Positions 8,208-16,635 of a DNA stretch of 64,000 nt are shown in pieces; positions within the stretch are counted from its first letter, which is position 1, and every line of letters starts with the position of its first letter. The notes under the pieces are model-generated. The model searched no databases. It saw nothing but the letters and a program-made list of their open reading frames with translations, and had not been told where the DNA came from. Where the stretch lies: contig NZ_JAKZKX010000010.1 in assembly GCF_022808715.1 (NCBI RefSeq), forward strand, positions 1-64,000. The letters are read 5' to 3'. The position numbers and the translations under genes were made by a program. This DNA is from Fundidesulfovibrio agrisoli. GTDB taxonomy: Bacteria; Desulfobacterota; Desulfovibrionia; Desulfovibrionales; Desulfovibrionaceae.

Positions 8208-9227
8208 TCAGGCCTGAAGCGGGGAGGGCTCCGGTTCGCCGGGGTCCACATGGACGCGGTTGCGCCCCCCGGCCTTGGCCGCGTAGAGGGCCTGGTCCGC
8301 CCGGTAGAGCAGGGCGTACATGTCCATGGTCTCCTGCAGGCTGGCCACGCCCAGGCTCACGGTGTAGCGCACCACGTCGCCGTTGTCCGTGATGTGCGTG
8401 CCCGCCTCCACCGTCTTTCTGATGCGTTCGGCCACCCTGGCCGCGTCCTGGCCGCAGGCGGCGGGCAGGATGATGAAGAATTCCTCGCCGCCCGTGCGGG
8501 CCAGCACGTCCGTGCCCCGAAGCCCCTGTGAAGCAGCCTCCGCGAAATTCCTGAGCACCTCGTCGCCCACCTGGTGGCCGAAGCGGTCGTTGATGGACTT
8601 GAACCGGTCCAGGTCCATGGCGACGAGCGCCAGGGGCTGCCCCGTCCTGCGGGAGCGGCGGATCTCGGCGTCCAGGCGGTCGAAGAAGGCCCGGCGGTTG
8701 TCCAGCCTGGTCAGGTGGTCCTTGGTGGCCAGCTCGATGAGCTTGGCCTCCATGGCCTTGCGGGCCTCTATCTCGGTTTCGAGCTCCCGGGTGATGCGCA
8801 GGTTGTCGCTCAGACGGGTGTGCAGCTCCGTGACGTCCTGCAGGGAGAGGATCACCCGCTCCACGCCGCCGTCGCCCCCCTTCACGCCGTAGGCCACCCC
8901 GTGCTGCAGGCGCAGGCCGCCGTCGGGCAGGGGGGAGGGGATCAGGTGGTTGTGCAGATGGTAGGAGAACACGGCCGGGGGCCCGCCCAGGAAAATGTCG
9001 TCCAGTCGGGGCAGCACGGTGCCGCGGGTCAGGTTGGGGAACACCTCCTGCACCTGGCGGCCGAGCACCTTGTCCCTGCGCAGGCCGGACCAGAACTCCA
9101 GGCAGGCGTTGAAGAAGCGGACGCGCATCCCCTGGTCGAGCACCAGGATGCCCAGGGGCAGGAAATCCATGTGGCGGAAGGCCGGCTCCTCGTCGATTTC
9201 CCCGGGGGCGCGAAGCAGTCCGTTCAC
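8208..9227 (-). CDS. PAS-GGDEF diguanylate cyclase
   Basis: A 339-residue cytoplasmic protein with a PAS domain (about 15-140), a short coiled linker and a GGDEF domain (about 170-330). The active-site loop reads GGEEF and an RxxD inhibitory site lies five residues before it, so it should make c-di-GMP with product feedback. It starts with a GTG at 9227 that overlaps the stop of the CheC-like gene (GTGA), so the two are translationally coupled. Longer readings of this frame upstream run through the CheC-like gene and are artefacts. PAS ligand unknown. Confidence 0.88.
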   Translation of the reverse strand: MNGLLRAPGEIDEEPAFRHMDFLPLGILVLDQGMRVRFFNACLEFWSGLRRDKVLGRQVQEVFPNLTRGTVLPRLDDIFLGGPPAVFSYHLHNHLIPSPLPDGGLRLQHGVAYGVKGGDGGVERVILSLQDVTELHTRLSDNLRITRELETEIEARKAMEAKLIELATKDHLTRLDNRRAFFDRLDAEIRRSRRTGQPLALVAMDLDRFKSINDRFGHQVGDEVLRNFAEAASQGLRGTDVLARTGGEEFFIILPAACGQDAARVAERIRKTVEAGTHITDNGDVVRYTVSLGVASLQETMDMYALLYRADQALYAAKAGGRNRVHVDPGEPEPSPLQA

Positions 9228-9841
9228 GCCAGGGCCCCCCGCTGGATGATGGTGTCGATGGCGGTCAGGAGGGTCTCGAAGGTGGCCACCTGGAAGATGA
9301 TGATGATCTCGCCCTCCACCACGCCGGATTCCAGGGCGAGGCGGGTCTTGATGAGGAGCACCATGTTCCGCTGGTCGATCTGGGGCGTGAACAGGCGGCG
9401 CAGGCTGATCTCCTGGTAGTCGGGGGGGAAGTAGTCCACCTGCAGGTTCAGCACGTTGACGATGGCGCCCATGACGCCGTTGAGCACGATGTTGCCCACT
9501 TCCTGGATGGTGCCCACGTAGAGCGAGTCCATGTCCATGGTGCTGGTGTCGAAATCGCCGCCCACGAGCTGGTTCACCAGCCAGTTGGCGCTGGATTTGG
9601 GGAAGAGCAGCCCGGCCCAGCCGCTGAAGCCGCCCTTGAAGCCCAGCCGCACCGAGGAGAGCGGGGTCTCGCCGCGCTGGGCCAGGAAGGCCTCGAAGGC
9701 CTGCGAGTCCCAGGCCAGGATCTCGGGGATGTCCAGCTGCACGTGGGCCTTGACCATCTGGTTGATCAGCCCGGCGGCCTTGCCGATGCCGATGTTGATC
9801 AACTCTCTGAGGACGTCGTGCTGGAGGGGGGTGAGATTCAC
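9224..9841 (-). CDS. CheC-like CheY-phosphate phosphatase
   Basis: A 205-residue protein of the CheC/CheX/FliY fold. Both active-site signatures of the family (E-x2-N-x~20-P) are present, near residues 13-36 (ELINIGIGK ... DIPEI) and about 110-130 (EVGNIVLNG ... YFPPDY), so it resembles the two-site CheC. Known members dephosphorylate CheY-P. Here the natural target would be the receiver encoded at 6150-6512. GTG start at 9841 with GGAG seven bases upstream. It is cotranscribed with the diguanylate cyclase, which ties receiver phosphorylation to c-di-GMP output. Confidence 0.85.
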   Translation of the reverse strand: MNLTPLQHDVLRELINIGIGKAAGLINQMVKAHVQLDIPEILAWDSQAFEAFLAQRGETPLSSVRLGFKGGFSGWAGLLFPKSSANWLVNQLVGGDFDTSTMDMDSLYVGTIQEVGNIVLNGVMGAIVNVLNLQVDYFPPDYQEISLRRLFTPQIDQRNMVLLIKTRLALESGVVEGEIIIIFQVATFETLLTAIDTIIQRGALA

Positions 9842-10093
9842 TGGGCACTCCAAATTCCGGGGCTGGGCGCAAAGCTCTTTTGACGCCGGGGTTTGTAGAA
9901 CTGTTGCCGGGCCGTTGCAACCCCACATTCGCCCCCGTGCCGGGTTTCTGCGTCGAAACGGATTGCTTCGCCTGCCGTAACACTACGGATTTTAAAAACT
10001 TCACTTCACGTCCGGCGTTGTTTGGGGCTATGGTGGGGCCGAAGGCCCGGGCACCCCGCCCTGGGAATAAGCTCAAGACCGCGGGAGCGAACC

Positions 10094-10915
10094 ATGAAGA
10101 CCCATGCGCGCCTCACCACCGACAACGAGCTGTTCACCTCCACCCTGGAAAACGGCGTGCTGGTCGTCAGGAAGAAGCGGCACATGCTGCACGTCGCCAA
10201 GGACATCGCCACCGTCTTCTCGTTCTACGAATACCTCGAGTCCATGCTGGCCAGCCGGGCCTTCAAGGCCCTGGTGGTCTTCGGCCATCCCGACGAGTCA
10301 GGCCAGCTGGCCCACGGCAAGTTCCTGTGCAAGGCGCTCTCCGCCTCGCGGGAGAAGGCCATGGACATGCTCATCAACGTGGTGAACAAGTTCATGCTCA
10401 CCCTCTCGTCCCTCAACTGCATCACCGTTTACGCCGGGCGCGGCACCATGTCGCTGTTCAACCTGAACCTGGGCCTGGCCTACGACTACCGCCTGGTGGC
10501 CGACGACACGCTGATCGAGAACCCCAACGCGGCCCTGGGCATGGTGACCAAGGGCAGCGGCTACTTCATGCCGAGGCTGCTGGGGGTGCGCAAGGCGACC
10601 GAGGTGCTGCAGTGGAAGAGCTTCTCCGCCGAGGAGGCCCTGCAACTGGGGCTCATCGACCGCATCGTGCCGGCGGCCCGGCTGGAGCGGGAGACCATGG
10701 AGTTCGTGGCCCAGAACCTTGCGGGCTCGCCCTCCAACCTGCTGGCCATCCGCAAGCTGCTCAAGTGCGACCTGCAGGAGCTTGAGCGCTCCCTGCAACT
10801 GGAGGACCACCTCATCAAGGAGCGGCTGGAGTCCCCCGAGTTCAGGCAGGCCTTCGCCGAGCACTGCCGCAAGGCCTTCGGCTGCGACATGGAGGCCCTG
10901 CTGGCCCAGGAGTGA
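10094..10915 (+). CDS. Crotonase-fold protein lacking both catalytic Glu residues
   Basis: A 273-residue protein of the enoyl-CoA hydratase/isomerase (crotonase) superfamily, recognisable from the central region (about 60-185). In rat enoyl-CoA hydratase the catalytic acids are E144 and E164, exactly 20 residues apart. The aligned positions here are N125 and N145 (NLGLAYDY; ENPNAALG). The oxyanion-hole segment is also divergent. It may therefore be a binding or regulatory crotonase, or have another activity. It is transcribed divergently from the CheC-cyclase pair, which recalls RpfF-type signalling only by context. GGGAG precedes the ATG. Confidence 0.8.
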   Translation: MKTHARLTTDNELFTSTLENGVLVVRKKRHMLHVAKDIATVFSFYEYLESMLASRAFKALVVFGHPDESGQLAHGKFLCKALSASREKAMDMLINVVNKFMLTLSSLNCITVYAGRGTMSLFNLNLGLAYDYRLVADDTLIENPNAALGMVTKGSGYFMPRLLGVRKATEVLQWKSFSAEEALQLGLIDRIVPAARLERETMEFVAQNLAGSPSNLLAIRKLLKCDLQELERSLQLEDHLIKERLESPEFRQAFAEHCRKAFGCDMEALLAQE

Positions 10916-10969
10916 TCGCGGGGGAAGGGATACGGGGCCGGATGAAGCGGGCAAGCTGGCGCGTCGCGC

Positions 10970-11719
10970 CTACTCCTCCTCCCCTTGCAGGCCCCGGAGC
11001 AGGCAGGGGAAATTGCCTTCGTACACGCGCCCGCCGGAGTGGGTGAAGCGGCTCATCACGTCGCCGTGGACCACGCCGCCGATGTCCGTCCAGCGCTTGC
11101 AGAAGGCGTAGTCCTCCGGGAGGTAGTCCCTGGTGTCGGGGTGGATCATGGTGTCGAAGAAGGCGTAGTTGTCGTACTGCTCGTCTTCGGAGTTGACGAA
11201 GCAGTTGTGGTAGAGAAGCTGCGGGTAGGCCCCGGCCATTTCCTCCAGCACGTGCCGCCTGATGAGCATGAACCCCGTGGAGCCGTACTCCAGGGGGATC
11301 AGCCCGTGGTCGTCCACGGGGAAACCCTTCCTGAACTTCACGGTGTAGCGCAGGGCCGCGGCCTCGGCCTCCAGGTCGCTCATGTCCGGTGGCATGCGGC
11401 GCAGCTTGGCGATGTCCAGGTGCTTCACCGGGTAGATGCCGCAGATCACGTCCTTGTCAGCCTCCAGGTAGCGCAGCACGGTCTGGGCCTCGAAGCCTAT
11501 GTCGGCGTCGATGAACAGCAGGTGGGTGTACTCCTCCTGGCGCAGGAAGGCGTTGGCGATGGTGTTGCGGGCCCGGGTGATGAGGCTCTCGTAGGAGGGC
11601 GTCTCGAACCCCACGCGCACGCCGTGGGCGCTGAGCGCGTCCAGGGTCTCAAGCACCGAGCGCATGTAGGCGATGGTCACGGTGCCGTCGTAGCTGGGCG
11701 TGCCGATCAGGAGCTGCAC
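10970..11719 (-). CDS. GT-A-type glycosyltransferase-like protein
   Basis: A 249-residue cytoplasmic protein with a GT-A-like N-terminal half: MQLLIGTPSYDG opening, a basic SLITRARNT helix and a DxD-type motif LLFIDADIGF (about 69-73) for nucleotide-sugar/metal binding. There are no membrane helices or signal peptide. It resembles Anp1-like and phage-associated glycosyltransferases of unknown acceptor. It is the last gene of the minus-strand operon that starts with the rhodanese at 16445, seven bases after the cpoB stop. A role in envelope glycan modification is possible but unproven. Confidence 0.75.
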   Translation of the reverse strand: MQLLIGTPSYDGTVTIAYMRSVLETLDALSAHGVRVGFETPSYESLITRARNTIANAFLRQEEYTHLLFIDADIGFEAQTVLRYLEADKDVICGIYPVKHLDIAKLRRMPPDMSDLEAEAAALRYTVKFRKGFPVDDHGLIPLEYGSTGFMLIRRHVLEEMAGAYPQLLYHNCFVNSEDEQYDNYAFFDTMIHPDTRDYLPEDYAFCKRWTDIGGVVHGDVMSRFTHSGGRVYEGNFPCLLRGLQGEEE

Positions 11720-11726
11720 GGCGGGC

Positions 11727-12704
11727 CTACTTGATCTCGCGCAGCTGGATCTGGGCGCTGCGGGCCTCCGGGCTGTTGGGATAGCGCTTGACCACGTCCT
11801 GGAAGAGGATCTTGGCCGCCGGGTTCTTGTTGAGCTTTCTGAAGGCCAGGCCCTGCTTGAGCATGGCCGCCGGGACCATGTTGCTGTTCGGGTACTTCTG
11901 GATCAGATCCTGGCAGAGCAGGGCCGAGCGGGCGAAGTCGCCCTGCTGGAAGTTGATCTCGGCCTGCCAGAACAGCGCCCCCGGGGCCTGCCTGGAGTTG
12001 GGGTAGCTCTTGAGCAGCTCGGAATAGAGGCTGTTGGCCCGATCGTAGTCGCGCTGGTTGAAGCTCTCCATGGCCATGTTGTAGACGGCCTCGGCCGGGT
12101 CCGTGGTGCTGGGTTCCTGGTAGCGGCCCGGGGCGGAGGCCTGCTGAGAGCGGCCGGAAACGGGCGGCAGGTTGGGGGGCCTGTCCTCGTCGTCGGGGTC
12201 GTAGGCCGGGGAGCCGGAACTGTAGCCCTGGTTGCCGGACGGGGCGACGTAGCCGCCCTGGTAGGCGTCGGGATACCTGCCGCCGGAGGGAACCCCGGAA
12301 GGCCCTCCCTGGTACGCGCCAGAAGGTCCGCCCTGATACGCGCCTGAAGGCGGCGTCGAGGAGGGGCCGGAAGGATAGCCGGAAGCGGGATAGCCCCCCT
12401 GGGGCGGGGCGGACGGGGCGCGCGCGCCCGTATCCACGCCCAGGGTGGCGGCGATGCGCGCCACGGTCTCCTCCAGGCGGGAGACGCGGGCGTTCAGGTC
12501 CTGCAGGGAGTTGGCGTCGCCCCGGTCGCCCAGGCGGCCCTCCAACTCCTCCAGGCGCATCCTGGTTTCCTGTTGTTTGGACTTGATGGCGTTTATGTCG
12601 GCGGCGGCGTTGGCCTGGGCCATCTGCTGGTCGTCCACGGACCGCGCCGGGGCGCAGGCGGCCAGGGCGCACAGCAGCAGGACGGCGGGAATGCTCCGGT
12701 TCAT
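11727..12704 (-). CDS. cpoB: CpoB/YbgF-like lipoprotein with TPR repeats
   Basis: A 325-residue protein. It begins with a lipoprotein signal (lipobox LAAC, Cys16), then a coiled-coil trimerisation segment (about 25-90) typical of CpoB (YbgF). Next comes a long Gly/Pro/Ser/Tyr-rich linker (about 95-205) with AYQGGPSG repeats, and three TPR motifs (about 208-320). CpoB coordinates peptidoglycan synthesis with Tol-Pal constriction in E. coli. No tol or pal genes are adjacent, and an outer-membrane lipoprotein form is unusual for enteric CpoB. The ATG at 12704 overlaps the stop of the upstream gene (ATGA). The repeat-rich linker may vary in length between strains. Confidence 0.82.
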   Translation of the reverse strand: MNRSIPAVLLLCALAACAPARSVDDQQMAQANAAADINAIKSKQQETRMRLEELEGRLGDRGDANSLQDLNARVSRLEETVARIAATLGVDTGARAPSAPPQGGYPASGYPSGPSSTPPSGAYQGGPSGAYQGGPSGVPSGGRYPDAYQGGYVAPSGNQGYSSGSPAYDPDDEDRPPNLPPVSGRSQQASAPGRYQEPSTTDPAEAVYNMAMESFNQRDYDRANSLYSELLKSYPNSRQAPGALFWQAEINFQQGDFARSALLCQDLIQKYPNSNMVPAAMLKQGLAFRKLNKNPAAKILFQDVVKRYPNSPEARSAQIQLREIK

Positions 12705-13009
12705 GTGTCGCTCCGCAAGTGGGTTGCGACGGCCTCGGTCTTGGATGCGAGGCCGCCTTGGCGGCCTTTGCGCCAATCGGCCTTGATCGTCAAATAAATC
12801 CTTTCGTGTCCGTTCTGCCTGAGGGCCTCGAAGCAGCGGTTCACCACGCTCATGACCTCCTCGAACTCACCCTCGATGCACGTGCCCATGGGGCCGAGCT
12901 GGTAGGGCAGCCCGGAGTCCCGGATGACGGCCACGGCCTTGGCCACGGCCGGGGAGAGGCCCCCGGCCTGGCCCATGGGGAAGATGGAGAGCTCCGCGAT
13001 GACGCTCAC
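12701..13009 (-). CDS. MTH1187/YkoF-family thiamine-binding-like protein
   Basis: A 102-residue cytoplasmic protein of the MTH1187 family (DUF77), recognised by the opening SVIAELSIFPMG, the central LGPMGTCIEGEFEEVM and the C-terminal RIYLTIKADWRKG. Members form ferredoxin-like tetramers and some bind thiamine or related ligands. Starts with GTG (13009) inside the stop of the transporter-rhodanese gene (GTGA) and ends inside the start of cpoB (ATGA), so it is translationally coupled on both sides. Its link to the sulfur genes may reflect sulfur supply for thiamine, but that is inference. Confidence 0.82.
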   Translation of the reverse strand: MSVIAELSIFPMGQAGGLSPAVAKAVAVIRDSGLPYQLGPMGTCIEGEFEEVMSVVNRCFEALRQNGHERIYLTIKADWRKGRQGGLASKTEAVATHLRSDT

Positions 13010-15165
13010 TGCTTTTTCTCCTGGCCCTGGCTCTGGGCAGGAGCCTGATGCTCCTGGACCTGCTGCGGGCTGGCGGTCTGGGGCTTGGGCGAGCTCACTG
13101 CGGGCCATTCCGGCCTGGCGGACCACTCGGTCCAGCCCGCGTCGTAGTACTTCACGTTGGTGTAGCCCAGCAGGCGCGTGAGCACCCACCAGGTCTGGGA
13201 GGCCTGGTGCCCGGTGCGGCAGTGCACGATCACGGCCTGGTCCTTGGAGGGGATGATGGCCGCGTAGGCCTTCTCCAGCTCCTCCCGGGGCTTGATGACG
13301 GTGGCCTCGCCGGACTTGGCCTGATCCTCGGTGAAGGGGCGGTTGATGGCGCCGGGGATGTGCCCGGGCCGGGCCTCGTCGCTCTTGGCGCCGGAGAAGT
13401 AGTCGGCCGGGCGCACGTCCAGGATGATGGTCTTGCCGCCGGCCATGGCCGCCTGCACCTCGCGCCCGGTGACGGTGAAGCCGTCGGGGCCGTCGGGGGC
13501 GTGGGGGCGGATTGCGGCGGCCGCCGGGAGCTGGGTGTCCTTCGGGAGCCCTGCGGCGTTCCAGGCCTTCATCCCGCCCTGCAGGATGACGTAGCGCTTG
13601 TGTCCCAGGCGCTCCAGGGCCATGGCCACCAGGGTGGCGTCGATGGGGGCCTCGCCGCTGACGATGGCCACCAGGTCGCGCGCCCCGATGCCCATCTGCG
13701 CGAAGTGCTGGGCCAGCATGGGCGCGGGCAGCAGCATGGAGGGCAGCCCGGCCAGGTTGCCGCGCAGGCTCTCCACGTTGAGCGAGAAGCTGCCCGGAAT
13801 GTGCCCGCCGTTGTACTGGGGCTGGGGCCGCAGGTCGATGACCTTGAGCCCGGGCTTGCCCAGGTTGGCCGCCAGCCAGGCGGGCTCCACCAGGGCGGGC
13901 AGGGCCGAGGGGGCCTGGAGCACGCCTGCCGTGGCGGTTCCGGCGGGAGCCGCAAGCTCGGCGGGCAGGAAGAAGCCCCTGGCCTCGGCGATGGCCTTGG
14001 CCTGCTCGGCGCTCATCGGGGCCTCGCGCAGGCTGGCGGGCTTGAGCACGCGCTCGAAGAAGCCGCGCAGCCCGTCGGTGAGCATGTACACGTTGGTGAA
14101 GCCAAGGCGCGCCAGCGAGTCGCGGGCCTGGGCAGGGTGGGTCATCCCGTTGGAGTAGAGCACGATGATCCCGTGGCCGCGCTTGGAGGCCAGCTCCTCG
14201 GGGAGCTGCTGCACGGGGATGTTCACAGCGCCCTTGAGGTGGAAGGCGTCGAACTCCGCCTTGGAGCGGATGTCCACCAGGGTCAGGGCCTTGTCGCCGC
14301 TCATGATGCGCCGCGCCAGCTCCTCGGGTTCGATGTGGTCCTTGCCGGTGGCCATGGCCGCCAGCATCTGGGCCTCGGGCGAGGCGGCCTGGCCGTTCAT
14401 GCTCTGGGCCTGACCCTGGGCCTGGGTAGCCGCGGCGGGCGCGGGCTGCGCGGGCGCGCGCGAGGCCGTGAGCGCCTGGCCCGGTGCCAGATTGAGCCTT
14501 GGGAGGTTCAGGGCCACCACGGCGGCCAGGCAGAGCAGGATGCTGAACACGGCCAGGAACACGCGGCTCACGCCGGGACGGGCGATGGCCGGGCCGCGCT
14601 CGATGACCTCGCTGATCCAGAACATGACCACCGCGCCCACGGTCAGGGCCAGCACAAGCTGGTCGCGGGTGATGTCCAGCGACTGATGCAGGAAGACCAC
14701 CCCGCGCGAGCCGTAGCCCGCCAGGGGGGCCACCCAGGGGTAGGCCTCGTTGTAGCCGATGGAGCCCAGCACGATGCCCGCCAGGAACACCAGGGCGTCC
14801 ATCCTGCCGGAGCCCAGGCCCACGGCGGCCGTGCCCGGGCACCATCCGCCCATGGCGAAGCCCAGGCCGAACAGCGCGCCCCCGGCGGCGTGCGCCCCGA
14901 GGATGGTGGGCATGAGGAAGAGGTCGTCCTGGGCCACGATGCCCAGCTTCTGCGCGGCCACCAGGCCCAGCGCGGCGGTGACCAGGGCCGAGAACATGAC
15001 CTTCACCACTGACATGTCCGTGAAGTAGAACACCCCGGCCAGCCTGCGGGAGCTGCCGAACCCGGCCTTCTCCAGGCACAGGCCGAAACAGAAGCCGATG
15101 GCCAGGGCGGCGGCGAAGCCCAGGGGGGCATTGAGCTGCCCGGTGGAGTAGAGGGTGGCGATCAT
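13006..15165 (-). CDS. YeeE/YedE transporter half fused to three rhodanese domains
   Basis: A 719-residue protein. Residues 1-220 form a YeeE/YedE (TsuA/PmpAB-like) sulfur transporter half with several helices and the conserved Cys109 in GGWCPGT. Three rhodanese domains follow (about 260-370, 400-530 and 555-690). Only the third has a catalytic Cys (C649 in VHCRTGHQ); the first has Ser (YSNGMT) and the second no Cys (VSGEAP). TsuA-type proteins carry thiosulfate through the inner membrane, and rhodaneses move sulfane sulfur. ATG at 15165 is preferred to GTG at 15171 because AGGAGG sits eight bases upstream and the ATG overlaps the preceding stop (ATGA). Confidence 0.88.
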   Translation of the reverse strand: MIATLYSTGQLNAPLGFAAALAIGFCFGLCLEKAGFGSSRRLAGVFYFTDMSVVKVMFSALVTAALGLVAAQKLGIVAQDDLFLMPTILGAHAAGGALFGLGFAMGGWCPGTAAVGLGSGRMDALVFLAGIVLGSIGYNEAYPWVAPLAGYGSRGVVFLHQSLDITRDQLVLALTVGAVVMFWISEVIERGPAIARPGVSRVFLAVFSILLCLAAVVALNLPRLNLAPGQALTASRAPAQPAPAAATQAQGQAQSMNGQAASPEAQMLAAMATGKDHIEPEELARRIMSGDKALTLVDIRSKAEFDAFHLKGAVNIPVQQLPEELASKRGHGIIVLYSNGMTHPAQARDSLARLGFTNVYMLTDGLRGFFERVLKPASLREAPMSAEQAKAIAEARGFFLPAELAAPAGTATAGVLQAPSALPALVEPAWLAANLGKPGLKVIDLRPQPQYNGGHIPGSFSLNVESLRGNLAGLPSMLLPAPMLAQHFAQMGIGARDLVAIVSGEAPIDATLVAMALERLGHKRYVILQGGMKAWNAAGLPKDTQLPAAAAIRPHAPDGPDGFTVTGREVQAAMAGGKTIILDVRPADYFSGAKSDEARPGHIPGAINRPFTEDQAKSGEATVIKPREELEKAYAAIIPSKDQAVIVHCRTGHQASQTWWVLTRLLGYTNVKYYDAGWTEWSARPEWPAVSSPKPQTASPQQVQEHQAPAQSQGQEKKQ

Positions 15166-15824
15166 GTCCACTGCCTCCTGAAGATCCAGGCCGTCAGGTA
15201 GCCCGTGGCGAACAGGCAGCCCATGAACAGGAAGCTGCCCGTGAGCAGCACGGCCCCGCCGGAGAGGCCCTGCCCGGAGGTGCAGCCCTGGGCCAGGCGC
15301 GAGGCGAAGCCCGCGATAACGCCGCCGATCAGGGCCAGGGCCAGGCGGCGGACGCGCGAGGCCGTGGGGCCGCGCTCGATCATCAGGCGCATCCGCCCGC
15401 CCGAGGCGGCGGAGACCAGCCCGCCCGCGAACACGCCCGCGAGCATGAACACCAGATAGTAGGAGAGCGGGTTGGGGAACCAGGGCCCGAAGTAGGCCGA
15501 AGCCTCGGCGCGCGCGGGCAGCAGGGCGTGCTCAAGCACGGCCCCCAGGCGGGCCAGGGCTCCGGAGGCCCCGAGCCCCGCGCCCAGGATCAGGTACGAG
15601 GTCATCAGGGTCAGGCCCAGCAGCACGCCCGCCAGGTAGGGGTTCATGGGGGCCTTGTCCTGCGGGGGGGCGACCTGGAGCCGGGGGGCCGCAGGGCGGG
15701 GCGTCTCGGGCTGCTGTTCGGGCGCCACCTGCTCAGGCTGCCGCTCGGGCGCGGCCTGCTCCGCAGGGGCGGCCTGGGCCTCGGCCTGCGGGGAAACGTC
15801 TTTTTCTTTATCGGTATCGCTCAT
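15162..15824 (-). CDS. YeeE/YedE-family sulfur transporter half with Pro/Ala-rich tail
   Basis: A 220-residue protein with an acidic, Gln/Pro/Ala-rich cytoplasmic N-terminus (about 1-60) and four to five membrane helices. It carries the family motif around Cys181 (AQGCTSGQGLSGGA), a cysteine known in TsuA-type transporters to relay thiosulfate. It complements the half encoded downstream, so transport is split between two genes as in PmpA/PmpB, with the second fused to rhodaneses. It starts three bases after the upstream rhodanese stop. Confidence 0.85.
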   Translation of the reverse strand: MSDTDKEKDVSPQAEAQAAPAEQAAPERQPEQVAPEQQPETPRPAAPRLQVAPPQDKAPMNPYLAGVLLGLTLMTSYLILGAGLGASGALARLGAVLEHALLPARAEASAYFGPWFPNPLSYYLVFMLAGVFAGGLVSAASGGRMRLMIERGPTASRVRRLALALIGGVIAGFASRLAQGCTSGQGLSGGAVLLTGSFLFMGCLFATGYLTAWIFRRQWT

Positions 15825-15827
15825 GGT

Positions 15828-16445
15828 CTAGCATCCTGCGCTTTTGGAGGCCGGAGGTTGGGGAGTGTCGCCGGGCTGGCCCGGGGCGGCCGGTGCCGGT
15901 GCCGGAACTGGGGCCGGGGGCGCGGGCTGCGCGGGAGGAGCCTGCTTGGCGGGGGCTGCCGGGGCCGGGGATGCAGCAGGGGTCGCAGCGGGGGCGGGAG
16001 CGGAAGACGGGGCCGCCTGGTTCAGGGGCACCTCCTTCACGGCCAGGCCGACCTCGCGGGCCTCCCACCAGCCCGCCATGCCGCCGCGCAGCACCAGCAC
16101 GGGGCGCGCGGTCTTCTGGGCCAGGGCTCCGGCCAGGGCCATGGCCGTGGTGCCGTCCTTGTCCACCAGGAGCAGCGGGCCCGCGGCGGAGAGGAAGCTC
16201 TCGTCGCCGAGCACGGCCGAGGCCTCGATGTTCATGCTGCCGGGCAGGGCGTAGTCGGCGAATTCGCCCTGGGGGCGTATGTCCACGATTTCGAGCCCGG
16301 CGGGGGGCTTGGCGAGCATGGCCGCCACTTCGTCAGGCGCGGCGGCGCGGGGCAGGTCCTGCTCCTTGGCCAGGGCCGGGGCGGAGGCCAGAGGGGCGAG
16401 CCCCAGCGCGGCCGCCAGGACCAGCGGCAAAAGCGGGCGTTTCAT
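15828..16445 (-). CDS. Secreted rhodanese-like protein without catalytic Cys
   Basis: A 205-residue protein with an N-terminal signal peptide (about 1-26, cleavage after APALA), one rhodanese-like domain (about 35-140) and a low-complexity Ala/Pro tail (about 150-200) ending in KSAGC. The position of the rhodanese nucleophile reads VDKDGTT, with no Cys, so classical sulfur transfer is unlikely. The lone C-terminal Cys might serve instead. The expected place is the periplasm, where it could hand substrate to the YeeE pair encoded next. AAGGAG lies before the ATG at 16445. First gene of the six-gene operon. Confidence 0.8.
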   Translation of the reverse strand: MKRPLLPLVLAAALGLAPLASAPALAKEQDLPRAAAPDEVAAMLAKPPAGLEIVDIRPQGEFADYALPGSMNIEASAVLGDESFLSAAGPLLLVDKDGTTAMALAGALAQKTARPVLVLRGGMAGWWEAREVGLAVKEVPLNQAAPSSAPAPAATPAASPAPAAPAKQAPPAQPAPPAPVPAPAPAAPGQPGDTPQPPASKSAGC

Positions 16446-16635
16446 GGGTGTTCTCCTTGGCGCATTGGTACCACCGTGCCGTTTTTTTGCAACCTGGGCG
16501 GCCCGGCATGCGGCGCGGGCCGGGGGGAAAGCCCCTTTTGGGCGCGACAGGCGTGCCGGATTGTGCGAAGCTCCAATTGACCTTCCCCCCGCCATCTTTT
16601 AGAGGGCGTTTGCACATACGCCAACAGGTGAGTTC

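Noticed and set aside
8208-10076. Reading the diguanylate cyclase as a 622-residue protein
   Set aside because: The upstream part lies in another frame of the CheC-like gene and has Arg/Pro-rich nonsense composition; the GTG at 9227 overlapping the CheC stop is the natural start.
11727-12704. tol-pal operon
   Set aside because: Only the CpoB-like gene is present; no tolQ, tolR, tolA, tolB or pal is adjacent.
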